Positions 16,764 through 25,304 of a stretch of 64,000 nt of DNA are shown here, in pieces. This DNA comes from [Clostridium] citroniae WAL-17108. Lineage in GTDB: Bacteria > Bacillota > Clostridia > Lachnospirales > Lachnospiraceae. Under the pieces are notes generated by a model. The model did no database searches. It saw only the letters and a list, made by a program, of their open reading frames with translations, and was not told the origin of the DNA. The translations under genes were made by a program, and so were the position numbers. The stretch covers positions 406,323 through 470,322 of the forward strand of contig NZ_JH376422.1 in the NCBI RefSeq assembly GCF_000233455.1, in the 5' to 3' direction. The first letter of the stretch is position 1; each line of letters begins with the position of its first letter.

Positions 16764-18788
16764 TCAGCTGTTTTCCCGAAGGATGCCATCAATTTCAGCA
16801 ACGGAAGCCTTCCCGCTCTCCTCATTCCCAAGGATATACACTTCTGCATCCATATGCAAAAGATACTTCTTTAAAAATTCCCAATAATACAGGTCGATCC
16901 CTGTCGCCTCATAAGTCCGGATCCCTGTTTCCCTGATCTGACACTGTTCTTTCCACTGCTGCGCCGCCTCCCTTGACCGGAAAAGCAGCAGATTTCCTCC
17001 CACTGAATATGTTTTTCCCGTATTACATGCCCCGGAAAATTCCATCAAAGCCCAAAAGGGAGTACCCACGGTCCTCTTTGTGGGCAGACAATGCAGATTT
17101 CTCAAGTATCTTTCCGGATTTATCTGAAACATAACATTTCCTATTGATCGGAACAGGTCAATGCCAAGCCATGTATGGGGTGACTCCGGGTCAATACCCG
17201 CCACCCTGCTGTCCGTGAAAAACGCCAGCAGCCATTGAAAGCTTTTTAAAACTTCCAGCAGATCATCAAAACCTGCAAACAGTTTTAAAAACTCCGGCTG
17301 GTCAGCATACAGCACCTGGCCGTCCAGGCCCGCTGATCGCTTCAAGTTCCCTGCCAGCCTCCTGGTCACCGGATAAACAAATACCGTGTCCGGTTTTTCC
17401 CTCGGGTTAAAAAACAAGACCGTAAAACAGCTGTCATTTTCCTTATGAGTCAGGTCCCCTATATACAATTCGCCTTTTTCCCTGGCCTTTTGAATCCATT
17501 TCAGGCAGTGGGAAAAGTCCTCCAACAGGACAAACAGCATCTTAGGCCCGGCTGGTAAAAATCCCGCACGCTCATTTGCGCTGTCATATTCCATAAACGG
17601 AATCATTAAAAATCCTGCTTTTTCAAGGAAATGCTCCAGTTTCCTTCCGCTCCACTCATACCCGGAATACCAGGACCCATCCGCCAGGTCAGCTCTGCCT
17701 ATGACAAAAACATCTTCCGCCTTACCTAAGTTATAGCAGTTTTTAATCACCAGCACGCCTTCCTGGCGCAGCATCTCCTCTCCAATGTCCCGTCTTACCC
17801 GAATATGCGAAAGATCAAAGGCTTTCACCCGCTCTGCCAGCTTTTCAACATAATCGAACTCATCAATCATACAGCGGTCAATATTTTGCAGTGCATGCTC
17901 CACCATATCTGAACAATACTTTATAAGGCCCGCATGTTTTAACTGTCCTATCCATACCTCCGGCTCCCATTGAACTTTCTGGTATCCGGATTTTCCATTT
18001 CCCTTTTTCCATTCCTGATACAGACCGTAAAACCGTTCGTCAAAATATCCGTGGCAGTCCAGATATGCCTGAAAAGCTGTTCCATCTCCAACCGCTGCCC
18101 GCCATTCCTCAGAAGCCACGTCCATATGCAACGCGTCCTTGCATAGCAGTGTTATCTGCCTGCATTTTTCCGTATGATCCATGTGTGTATCCTGGACCAA
18201 TTCATAAAAATAAGAAGAAAACTCCCGGTACTCCTTTGTCTTGCTATTATACCCTTCCTGCACCGCTCTAGAGTGTGTTTGAAAATTGCTTTCTGGCAGC
18301 TGTACGTTATACTTTGTGGGAGATTTGGGCCCGATGAAGGAGGCGTAGTGGGCTACGCTGACTGAATTGGGGCCAAATATGCCGCGAAGTGGGGCGTGCA
18401 GATGGCGGGAATGAATTTTCAAACACGCTCTAAAGCCGCCATACTGGTAAAGAGACGCCAGTTCCATACTGTTTGCATAAATTTCATGAATTTTCCGCGT
18501 TCTCTGTTCCAAAATCAGATTTATCTTCTGTACGTGCTCCGCGTGCCGTTGATCCAGGGAATCTGCCGCTGCCTGTTCAAGGTCCAGGATATTCATCAGA
18601 ATACCCGCCACTGATATCCCCTGCAGCTGGGCATGATAGATCTCATGGGCCTCCGAAACCTGCCCTGACTGAAACTTCAGATTATCGCCCATTGGCAGAT
18701 AAATGCTCCCGCCTTCTTTAAAACAATACGTTCCCAGTATAACAGATCCCGCATCAGATTCTGCATTAGATTCTACATCATCCCCCAC
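16764..18788 (-). CDS. Unrecognised protein with a MITE-derived in-frame insertion
   Basis: I do not recognise this 674-residue protein. I place the start at GTG 18788 because AAAGGAGAG precedes it; the frame extends to a TTG at 18839 without a ribosome site. An HEIYH sequence near residue 48 fits the HExxH zinc-peptidase pattern but could be chance. The rest is mixed alpha/beta without signal peptide or membrane segments. Bases 18269-18432 are a palindromic mobile repeat that adds 54 codons without breaking the frame; removing it restores YGGFRAVQEG. Directly upstream is another unknown gene (18894-19514) and the two may form a unit. Confidence 0.6.
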   Translation of the reverse strand: MGDDVESNAESDAGSVILGTYCFKEGGSIYLPMGDNLKFQSGQVSEAHEIYHAQLQGISVAGILMNILDLEQAAADSLDQRHAEHVQKINLILEQRTRKIHEIYANSMELASLYQYGGFRACLKIHSRHLHAPLRGIFGPNSVSVAHYASFIGPKSPTKYNVQLPESNFQTHSRAVQEGYNSKTKEYREFSSYFYELVQDTHMDHTEKCRQITLLCKDALHMDVASEEWRAAVGDGTAFQAYLDCHGYFDERFYGLYQEWKKGNGKSGYQKVQWEPEVWIGQLKHAGLIKYCSDMVEHALQNIDRCMIDEFDYVEKLAERVKAFDLSHIRVRRDIGEEMLRQEGVLVIKNCYNLGKAEDVFVIGRADLADGSWYSGYEWSGRKLEHFLEKAGFLMIPFMEYDSANERAGFLPAGPKMLFVLLEDFSHCLKWIQKAREKGELYIGDLTHKENDSCFTVLFFNPREKPDTVFVYPVTRRLAGNLKRSAGLDGQVLYADQPEFLKLFAGFDDLLEVLKSFQWLLAFFTDSRVAGIDPESPHTWLGIDLFRSIGNVMFQINPERYLRNLHCLPTKRTVGTPFWALMEFSGACNTGKTYSVGGNLLLFRSREAAQQWKEQCQIRETGIRTYEATGIDLYYWEFLKKYLLHMDAEVYILGNEESGKASVAEIDGILRENS
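18269..18432. mobile_element. MITE-like palindromic element inside a gene
   Basis: Terminal inverted repeats GAGTGTGTTTGAAAATT (left) and GAGCGTGTTTGAAAATT (right, read inward) bound a 160-base element flanked by TA on both sides, a TA target duplication. The core is GC-rich, with GGGCCCGATGAAGGAGGCGT. I recognise the inward translation (GPNSVSVAHYASFIGPKSP) as a type found scattered in Lachnospiraceae genomes. No transposase is encoded; it would be mobilised in trans. Confidence 0.75.
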
Positions 18789-18893
18789 ATCATCTCTCCT
18801 TTCGCCTGTCCTAACTGGAACACATAACAGATCCTGCAATGGGTGTTATGGCCCACCGTATAGCCTAAACTACGGCCGATCATATGGCCCACA

Positions 18894-19514
18894 TTATGAC
18901 CGGTATCTCTGCGCCACCCATTCACACAGCCAGATCCCATCTTCATTTACTTTAATGCTTTCCATCCGTTCCAGTTCTTCCAGAATTGTTGTATACCGCT
19001 CCTGGGTAAATTCCTTGTTGGAGGTCTGCCTGCACATACGGTTCGCGCAGTCCCATCCCTTTTCCAGGGAAATGATGTGGCGTTCATCCGCATTCTTCCA
19101 CAATGACATAATAACGACAGCCTGTTCTTTAGTAATCTCAACCGACATCACATTCCTGATCATTTTCCAGATATGCAGGGCGGCACACACCTTTAAAATA
19201 GGGATATCCATAGCCAATGCCACGCCGGCCTCCACAGATTCAGGCAATGTATCAATCAGCTTTTTCATGTTTATCTTTATATTCCCAGGCTTGATAGACG
19301 TTCCTCTTTTATAATCACTCAGGGAAGACATGACCAGCATATGCATCACAGGCGGCTCCTGCTCCGGGGGAGTCATTATAATACAGCTGTCAAACATAGC
19401 ATGTTTCACCTCAATGATCTGTGTATCATCTGCCTTCTGGATTCTGCAGTATTGTTCAATCTCTGATTCAAGTTCTTTTCGTTTGGATCTCATTAAGTCA
19501 TTTCGTCTTTCCAT
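18894..19514 (-). CDS. Unrecognised 206-residue protein
   Basis: I do not recognise this protein. It starts MERRNDLMRSKRKELESEIE, a charged helix, and contains a hydrophobic helix region (AGVALAMDIPILKVCAALHI, about 100-120) and a C-terminal part (LERMESIKVNEDGIWLCEW) that looks like a winged-helix tail. AAGGAGATTAAG is upstream of the ATG, so it is a real gene. It sits upstream of the MITE-carrying gene on the same strand with 105 bases between, and may share its transcript. Confidence 0.6.
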   Translation of the reverse strand: MERRNDLMRSKRKELESEIEQYCRIQKADDTQIIEVKHAMFDSCIIMTPPEQEPPVMHMLVMSSLSDYKRGTSIKPGNIKINMKKLIDTLPESVEAGVALAMDIPILKVCAALHIWKMIRNVMSVEITKEQAVVIMSLWKNADERHIISLEKGWDCANRMCRQTSNKEFTQERYTTILEELERMESIKVNEDGIWLCEWVAQRYRS

Positions 19515-19572
19515 TGTATCTTAATCTCCTTAGCCAGCCATAACATGTACAGTATCCGTTTATTTAAGGCCA

Positions 19573-21417
19573 TCACGAACCGGCCTGTTCTCCTGCAAAT
19601 ACTTTCATAGCAGCTTCTTCCTCAAACTGCCTGGAATACAGTTCATAATAGTATCCCTTTTGCCCTAGCAATTCCAGATGGCTGCCCCGCTCTATGATCT
19701 TTCCATCCTTCACCACCAGTATCAGGTCTGCCTGGCGGATGGTTGATAAACGGTGTGCGATCACAAAGGAAGTATGGCCCTTCAGCAGATGGTCCGTGGC
19801 ATCCTGAATCAGCTTTTCCGTCTGCGTATCAATTGAGGAAGTGGCTTCATCCAGGACAAAAATAGCAGGGTTGGCCAACACCGCCCGGGCAAATGAGATC
19901 AGCTGCTTCTCACCGGTGGACAACAGGCCTCCGCTTTCACCCACATCACTGTCATATCCCTTTTCCATTTTCCCCACAACCATATCCGCGGACACATTTC
20001 TTGCCGCCTCTTCAATCTCCTCGTCCGATGCGTCCAGGCGTCCATATCGTATATTCTCCCGCACAGTTCCTGAAAACAGGTGGGGATTTTGCAGCACATA
20101 GCCGATCTGGCTGTGCAGCCACAGCTGCGACCGCTCCCGGTAGTCCACCCCGTCAATCAGGATTCTTCCCTTTGTGGGTTCAAAGAACCTTCCCACCAGG
20201 TTAACAAGTGTGGACTTTCCAGCCCCTGTCTCCCCCACGATCGCCACATTCATGCCCGCAGGCACATGGAGGTTAAAATGTTCCAGTACATATTCCTTCC
20301 CATCCGGATACATAAAGGAAACATCTTCAAACACAATATCTCCCCGTATCTTTTCCCAATTTTCTTTATTAGGTGAAAATGCATCCCCATACTTTTCAAG
20401 CACATCTTTCCGGTCCACCACATTGGGCTTCTGTTCCAGCAAATCCATCACCCGCTCGATATTTGCCTGGCAGGAGATCAGATCGGCAAGCAGTCTGGCA
20501 AGCTGCTGGATGGGTTCAAATATGACAACCGCGTAAGAGATAAATACAGACAAGGTCCCAAGTTTGATGATATTTTCCCGGACCATGTAGCCGCCCTTTG
20601 CCAATACGACCGCGGAAGCCACTGAACTGAAAAACAAAATGGCCGGGATATACACCGCGTTCAGCTTTGCCGAATGGATCGCCGACTGATGCATATCCGA
20701 TGTCTTTTCAAAGAAGCGCTTCTCATTGTCCCCTTCAATCACCATACTCTTTGACGTTTTAACTCCGGTAATGCCTTCATTGTAGGCGCTTGTGATCTGG
20801 GAATTGATCCGTCTCACCTTTCGGTTCCATTTTAAGATACGGTTCTGAAAATACACGGTCAGCAGGGCAATACACGGAACAATCATGGTAATGATACATG
20901 CCAGCCGGGCATTTAATAAAAACATGATCACAAACACACTGACCACATAAATCAGGGCCCAAAACATATCCACCAGCCCCCACGCGATCATTCCCGCGAT
21001 CCTCAGCGTATCACTCATCACCCGGGCATGGATATAGCCCACCGGCGTTGTATTATAATAGGAAAATGATAATGTCTGCAAATGCTGAAACTGCGCCCTT
21101 TTTAAATCCTTTCCCACATTCATCTCAATTGTTGTAGCTGCATGGACGGACAGATACACACAAATCGTCTGGGCCACGATCACCAAACTATAAACCAGTG
21201 CAAATATCCCAAGCCCATGCATACGATCCGGTATAATAAAGGAATCAATGGCATAACTCTGGAACAGCGGCACCAGGATATCCACCCCTGCAAGCAGAAT
21301 ATTAAGCCCCAGGGTAATGGCAAAAAACTTTTTATATGGTTTAAAAAACGGAAACAGCTTCATCCAGATCTTAAAGCTGAAGGGATTATTATATTCTTGT
21401 TCTTCATATGCTGCCAT
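19573..21417 (-). CDS. ABC exporter half-transporter (catalytically competent Walker B)
   Basis: The 614-residue protein has six N-terminal membrane helices (about 25-320) and a C-terminal nucleotide-binding domain with Walker A GETGAGKST, Q-loop YVLQNPHLFSG, a changed signature LSTGEKQL (usually LSGGQ) and Walker B IFVLDEATSS with the catalytic glutamate. It begins three bases after the stop of its partner. The pair matches heterodimeric multidrug or peptide exporters of the BmrCD/TM287-288 type, in which one ATP site is degenerate. Substrate unknown. Confidence 0.92.
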   Translation of the reverse strand: MAAYEEQEYNNPFSFKIWMKLFPFFKPYKKFFAITLGLNILLAGVDILVPLFQSYAIDSFIIPDRMHGLGIFALVYSLVIVAQTICVYLSVHAATTIEMNVGKDLKRAQFQHLQTLSFSYYNTTPVGYIHARVMSDTLRIAGMIAWGLVDMFWALIYVVSVFVIMFLLNARLACIITMIVPCIALLTVYFQNRILKWNRKVRRINSQITSAYNEGITGVKTSKSMVIEGDNEKRFFEKTSDMHQSAIHSAKLNAVYIPAILFFSSVASAVVLAKGGYMVRENIIKLGTLSVFISYAVVIFEPIQQLARLLADLISCQANIERVMDLLEQKPNVVDRKDVLEKYGDAFSPNKENWEKIRGDIVFEDVSFMYPDGKEYVLEHFNLHVPAGMNVAIVGETGAGKSTLVNLVGRFFEPTKGRILIDGVDYRERSQLWLHSQIGYVLQNPHLFSGTVRENIRYGRLDASDEEIEEAARNVSADMVVGKMEKGYDSDVGESGGLLSTGEKQLISFARAVLANPAIFVLDEATSSIDTQTEKLIQDATDHLLKGHTSFVIAHRLSTIRQADLILVVKDGKIIERGSHLELLGQKGYYYELYSRQFEEEAAMKVFAGEQAGS

Positions 21418-21420
21418 CTG

Positions 21421-23244
21421 TCATCCCTCCATCTTCTCTCTGTCGTCACGGCTCATCTGTATATCATAAATCTTGCGGTAAATCCCATTTTTCCGTATCA
21501 ATTCACCGTGGGTTCCGCATTCTTCTATTTGCCCCTGGTTCAGCACCATAATCTCATCCGCTCCCATAAGGGATGTCACTCGGTGGGATATGAGGATAAC
21601 CGTTGCCTCTCTCATATGTTCCTTCAGGGCGCAGCGGATGTGATAATCGGTCTGGGAATCCACGGCTGATAAAGAATCATCAAATACCATGATCGGCGCT
21701 TTCTGAAGCAGCATTCTCGCAATGGCGATCCTCTGCTTCTGCCCCCCTGACAAAGTGACTCCCCGTTCCCCCACAAGTGTGTCATATCCGTCCGGAAAGC
21801 TCATAATGGCATCATCGATGCACGCGATCTGCGCCGCATACCGGATCTCCTCCATGGAGGCATCCGGCACGGAAGCCGATATATTTTCCCGTATCGTCCT
21901 GGAGTACAAAAAGGGCTCCTGCAAGACCGTTCCAATATTTCTCCGAAGCTCCTCTATGGGGATATCCCTGATCTCCCTGCCCCCAATACAAATACTCCCC
22001 CTGCTGTCCTTAAGCTCATACAGCCTGGAAAGGAGCTGTACCACTGTAGACTTCCCGCTGCCCGTTCCGCCTAAAACACCAAACGTCCTGCCCTCCGGGA
22101 TCGTGAATGAAATGTCCTTAAGTACATCCTTTCCATCCTCATATCCGAAGGATACATGCTGAAAGGAAATATCGTACGTTTTAGGGGACGTTTCGTTTTC
22201 CTCTCCAAAACCAACATTTCCCTTCCCATAAATCTCCGCCCTTTTCCCATAAGCTTCTTCCTGGGAACGGATGATATAATCCACACGTTCAAATGAGACA
22301 CCTGCTTTACTCATATCCGAAAGAATACGACCCAGGCCACGGATCGGCCACACCAGCGTTGAATTATAAGCGGCAAACGCAATAAATTCACCAACGGATA
22401 TGAAACCATTTACCGCCTCCATCACTCCGAAGATAATGACCGCAACCACCTGAAGCCCCGTGATCAGGTCCCCAATTCCCCAATACAGGCCCGATAATGT
22501 TCCCAGCCGGATCCACAGCCTGGCAAAGGCATTATTCTTCTTATCAAACCGCTCCATCTCAAACTGTTCCCGGCCAAAGGCCCGCACCACACGCACTCCT
22601 GTTGCATTTTCCTGCACAACCGTGGACAGCTCTCCCTCCGCCTCATCCGCTGTGGTAAACCGCTTTGCGATCAATCTGTAAAACACCGTTGAATACACGA
22701 TCACAACCGGCACGAACAGAAGAACGATACAGGAAAGCTTCACATTCATGGAAAACATCATAACAAACGATATAATTACAAGAAATGCCGTCCGGAATAC
22801 CTCCAGAAGCTGTGTCACTACAAATCCACGTATCACCTCCACATCAGAGGTACACCGCTGGATAATATCCCCTGTCTGGTTCCTGTCGTGCCACTTCATG
22901 GGCAGCTTCTGCACATGGATAAACAATGCATCTCTCAGATTTTTAGCAAAATTCTCCCCTGCCTTGGCTGTATTGGTACGGCTGATATAGGTAAAAATCC
23001 CCGAAGCAACCGCCACCGCCACGATCATCATGGCCAGTATCCATAGGTGGCCGGACAGATAAGTCCCTCCGTTTCCGCTGAGCACCTCATCAATGCTGAA
23101 CCGGAAAATCTGCGGTGTCAGGGCATTTAGTATGGTTGATATCAGGGATGCGGCTACGGCTGCTGCAAAATAGACTTTGGAGCCCTGGAGGAATTGGATG
23201 ATCAGATGGAGTTTTCTGTATTTTGGCTTTGTAATATTTTTCAT
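21421..23244 (-). CDS. ABC exporter half-transporter (degenerate Walker B)
   Basis: The 607-residue half-transporter has a six-helix membrane domain (about 25-310) and an ATPase domain with Walker A GGTGSGKST, canonical LSGGQKQRIAIARML, and Walker B IMVFDDSLSAVD in which aspartate replaces the catalytic glutamate. Combined with the partner's altered signature, this gives one degenerate and one active site, the normal design of heterodimeric exporters. It is the first gene of the pair, with a promoter and an attenuator-like hairpin in front, as in regulated multidrug exporters. Confidence 0.92.
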   Translation of the reverse strand: MKNITKPKYRKLHLIIQFLQGSKVYFAAAVAASLISTILNALTPQIFRFSIDEVLSGNGGTYLSGHLWILAMMIVAVAVASGIFTYISRTNTAKAGENFAKNLRDALFIHVQKLPMKWHDRNQTGDIIQRCTSDVEVIRGFVVTQLLEVFRTAFLVIISFVMMFSMNVKLSCIVLLFVPVVIVYSTVFYRLIAKRFTTADEAEGELSTVVQENATGVRVVRAFGREQFEMERFDKKNNAFARLWIRLGTLSGLYWGIGDLITGLQVVAVIIFGVMEAVNGFISVGEFIAFAAYNSTLVWPIRGLGRILSDMSKAGVSFERVDYIIRSQEEAYGKRAEIYGKGNVGFGEENETSPKTYDISFQHVSFGYEDGKDVLKDISFTIPEGRTFGVLGGTGSGKSTVVQLLSRLYELKDSRGSICIGGREIRDIPIEELRRNIGTVLQEPFLYSRTIRENISASVPDASMEEIRYAAQIACIDDAIMSFPDGYDTLVGERGVTLSGGQKQRIAIARMLLQKAPIMVFDDSLSAVDSQTDYHIRCALKEHMREATVILISHRVTSLMGADEIMVLNQGQIEECGTHGELIRKNGIYRKIYDIQMSRDDREKMEG

Positions 23245-23268
23245 GATTCTATACTCTTTTCCCCGTAC

Positions 23269-23299
23269 AAAAAAAGAGACGATTACTCGCCCCTTTTTT
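23269..23299 (-). promoter_or_regulatory. Attenuator-like hairpin in the ABC exporter leader
   Basis: Read on minus, AAAAAAGGGGCGA, a GTAA tetraloop, then TCGTCTCTTTTTTT form a terminator-shaped hairpin with a long U-tract only 25 bases before the exporter ATG and downstream of a promoter. A second structure, AGGTGAGTCACC, lies just upstream. The layout fits drug- or ribosome-controlled attenuation. Confidence 0.5.
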
Positions 23300-23342
23300 A
23301 GGTCCTCTCTTGACGGCGGTGACTCACCTGTTACTTAAATTT

Positions 23343-23371
23343 AGTATACATGATGCGTGGTCCAAAATCAA
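23343..23371 (-). promoter_or_regulatory. Promoter of the ABC exporter operon
   Basis: On minus TTGATT (23366-23371), 17 bases and TATACT (23343-23348). The predicted leader before the exporter ATG is about 95 bases long. Confidence 0.55.
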
Positions 23372-23434
23372 TAGATATTGTTGCCTTTAGGATTCCCTTT
23401 TAGGAATCCTCTTTTAGGAATCACCAGCCTTAAC

Positions 23435-24064
23435 TTAGGAATGTATCTCCTTTGCCGGAACCCCGGCCACAACCACTCGGTCCGGCACATTCCGGATCAC
23501 CACTGCCCCGGCTCCCACCACAGACTCCTCTCCCACTGTGATGTCATCCATGATCGTGGATCCGATTCCCAGAAACGACTTTCTGCCGATCTTTGTATGC
23601 CCCGCCATGGAAACACCGGGGCAAATATTTGCAAAATCCCCAATGATGCAGTCATGTTCAATAATTGCGCCCGTGTTCACAATACACCCTGTCCCCACAT
23701 GCGCATTGGGGTTGACCACGGCCCGCGCCAGCACGGCGCATCCCCTGGAAATATGTGAAAAAGGGCTGATGACCGCTGTGGGGTGGATCACTGTTGCCAA
23801 GGGAATACCCAGTGACATGAGCCGGGAGGTTTTGGCCTCCCGCAGGTCATTGCTCCCTACCGCTACAATGGCTTCATTGTATGACCTCAGGAATCCGGAA
23901 AGATTTACCTTTTCTTCCTCGTAGACCGCATACCCCGGAATGGACCGGTGACCTTTCTCCTTCATATCCAGGAAATCAATCCTGTCATATCGCTTCATCG
24001 CCAAAGCGCAGTCCAAGGTAACGGTGCCCTGGTCTCCGGCACCCCAGATTAGTAGATGTTTCAT
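23435..24064 (-). CDS. NeuD/PglD-family sugar O/N-acyltransferase
   Basis: The 209-residue protein starts KHLLIWGAGDQGTV, the nucleotide-sugar-binding Rossmann start of the PglD/NeuD family, and continues from about residue 90 with hexapeptide repeats (HPTAVISPFSHISRGCAVLA to VVVAGVPAKEI) that build a left-handed beta-helix. The catalytic base histidine is in AIIEHDCIIG. Such enzymes acetylate amino sugars for surface glycans. No other glycan gene is nearby. Its base composition resembles the left part of the window, while the next gene upstream starts the AT-richer defence island. Confidence 0.87.
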   Translation of the reverse strand: MKHLLIWGAGDQGTVTLDCALAMKRYDRIDFLDMKEKGHRSIPGYAVYEEEKVNLSGFLRSYNEAIVAVGSNDLREAKTSRLMSLGIPLATVIHPTAVISPFSHISRGCAVLARAVVNPNAHVGTGCIVNTGAIIEHDCIIGDFANICPGVSMAGHTKIGRKSFLGIGSTIMDDITVGEESVVGAGAVVIRNVPDRVVVAGVPAKEIHS

Positions 24065-24077
24065 ATATTTTCTCCAT

Positions 24078-25289
24078 TTACATCAACGCTTTAATCTTAT
24101 CAATAAACATATTTATATTCTCTTTAAATTCTTTTGATGTGTCACCTGCAATATTTATATAAACACCATGTATTTGTTTTAATGAAAAATCTTCATTATT
24201 GAATTTCAGAACAGCATTTTGTTGTTCTCTGCCAGCTGGGTAACATAAGATCACACGCTTACTATGTAATTCATTTGCATAAAAAAACATTTGGTATACA
24301 TCTGCATTGCTAAAAGGCTTGGATGTTTTATTCTTCATATCTAAGATACCAAAAGCGGAAATTGGCATTTCATTCTCCTGATACAAATAAAGCATATCCG
24401 GTATATATGATTTAAAATAATCATCATAATCAGCACCGGAACACACTGCATACTGTTTTTCTGATTCCCAATAAGTAAAATTATAATCCCCGGAATATGT
24501 AACTAAAATCTTTTTAATAAAATCCTCAAAAAGTCTATCAAAATTAACCAGAAAATTCTGACCATATGCTTGATTGCCATAATCGGAAACAGACAGATCA
24601 TTCAATATCATATATGCTAACGTCAATGCCTTTTTACAATACATTGTATTTGTATTAAGTGTTATTTGGGGAACCTGGTAAATATCGGAAATATCTCCGA
24701 AGTCCCTGTTTAACAGGCTTGCTTTTTCCATATCCATTATCCGTATCGCTTTATTATATGCCTTATACAATACCTGATTTATCGTAATATCCCTGGATAA
24801 TTCATCAAAAGAACAATCAAAAATATCCCGTCTTCCCAATTGCTTATTCATCATAGTTTGAACTACATTTATATTTCCTCTCAGATACTGAAGATTTTCT
24901 CTTCCCTCCCTATATTCAACCGGTAAGCCCTTTTTTGCCACTTTATCCAGCTCAGAAATAAAAAGTTCAATGATATCAAAGGTGCCGCCACTATCTACGT
25001 CATATATTGGGTCATCCAAATCCGCTGAATCAGATGAATATAAAAAATAATATATCCTGATAATATGCCTAAGATTCACACCATTATGCTTGGGATCAAT
25101 CATAATCCTTCTTGTTGGCAGATTAATATATCCTACATAGGCTTGGGGAAAGCTGACTATATTTTGTTGAGAATCTATACATCCCGTACTAATCCCACGA
25201 GGCTCAAATGCTTTTAGCAAAAACTCCTTTTCGCCGTCTAAAAGCCGAAGGACGCTACCTTGCGGAATGTGAACCACATCTGATTCCAT
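24078..25289 (-). CDS. McrC-like nuclease subunit of a 5mC-linked restriction system
   Basis: The 403-residue protein belongs to the McrC/LlaJI R2 family: an N-terminal beta-rich specificity part (about 1-130) and a C-terminal PD-(D/E)XK nuclease fold with YIPDMLYL and, one strand later, FGILDMKNKT, giving the acidic residues and catalytic lysine. McrC proteins cut DNA with a GTP-driven McrB ring. The second ATG (25289) is six bases from AGGAGG; the first is too close. The McrB-like gene ends 15 bases upstream, and a cytosine methyltransferase heads the operon, so this is restriction of unmodified sites (BsuMI/LlaJI style), not classical type IV. Confidence 0.85.
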   Translation of the reverse strand: MESDVVHIPQGSVLRLLDGEKEFLLKAFEPRGISTGCIDSQQNIVSFPQAYVGYINLPTRRIMIDPKHNGVNLRHIIRIYYFLYSSDSADLDDPIYDVDSGGTFDIIELFISELDKVAKKGLPVEYREGRENLQYLRGNINVVQTMMNKQLGRRDIFDCSFDELSRDITINQVLYKAYNKAIRIMDMEKASLLNRDFGDISDIYQVPQITLNTNTMYCKKALTLAYMILNDLSVSDYGNQAYGQNFLVNFDRLFEDFIKKILVTYSGDYNFTYWESEKQYAVCSGADYDDYFKSYIPDMLYLYQENEMPISAFGILDMKNKTSKPFSNADVYQMFFYANELHSKRVILCYPAGREQQNAVLKFNNEDFSLKQIHGVYINIAGDTSKEFKENINMFIDKIKALM

Positions 25290-25304
25290 AGGCATCCTCC
25301 TGCA

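Noticed and set aside
18788..18839. TTG start at 18839 for the unknown large protein
   Set aside because: No ribosome site there, whereas GTG 18788 has AAAGGAGAG at good spacing.
23300..23345. Known riboswitch (fluoride, guanidine, THF, ZTP) before the ABC exporter
   Set aside because: None of their conserved core motifs could be found; only an attenuator-like shape is supported.
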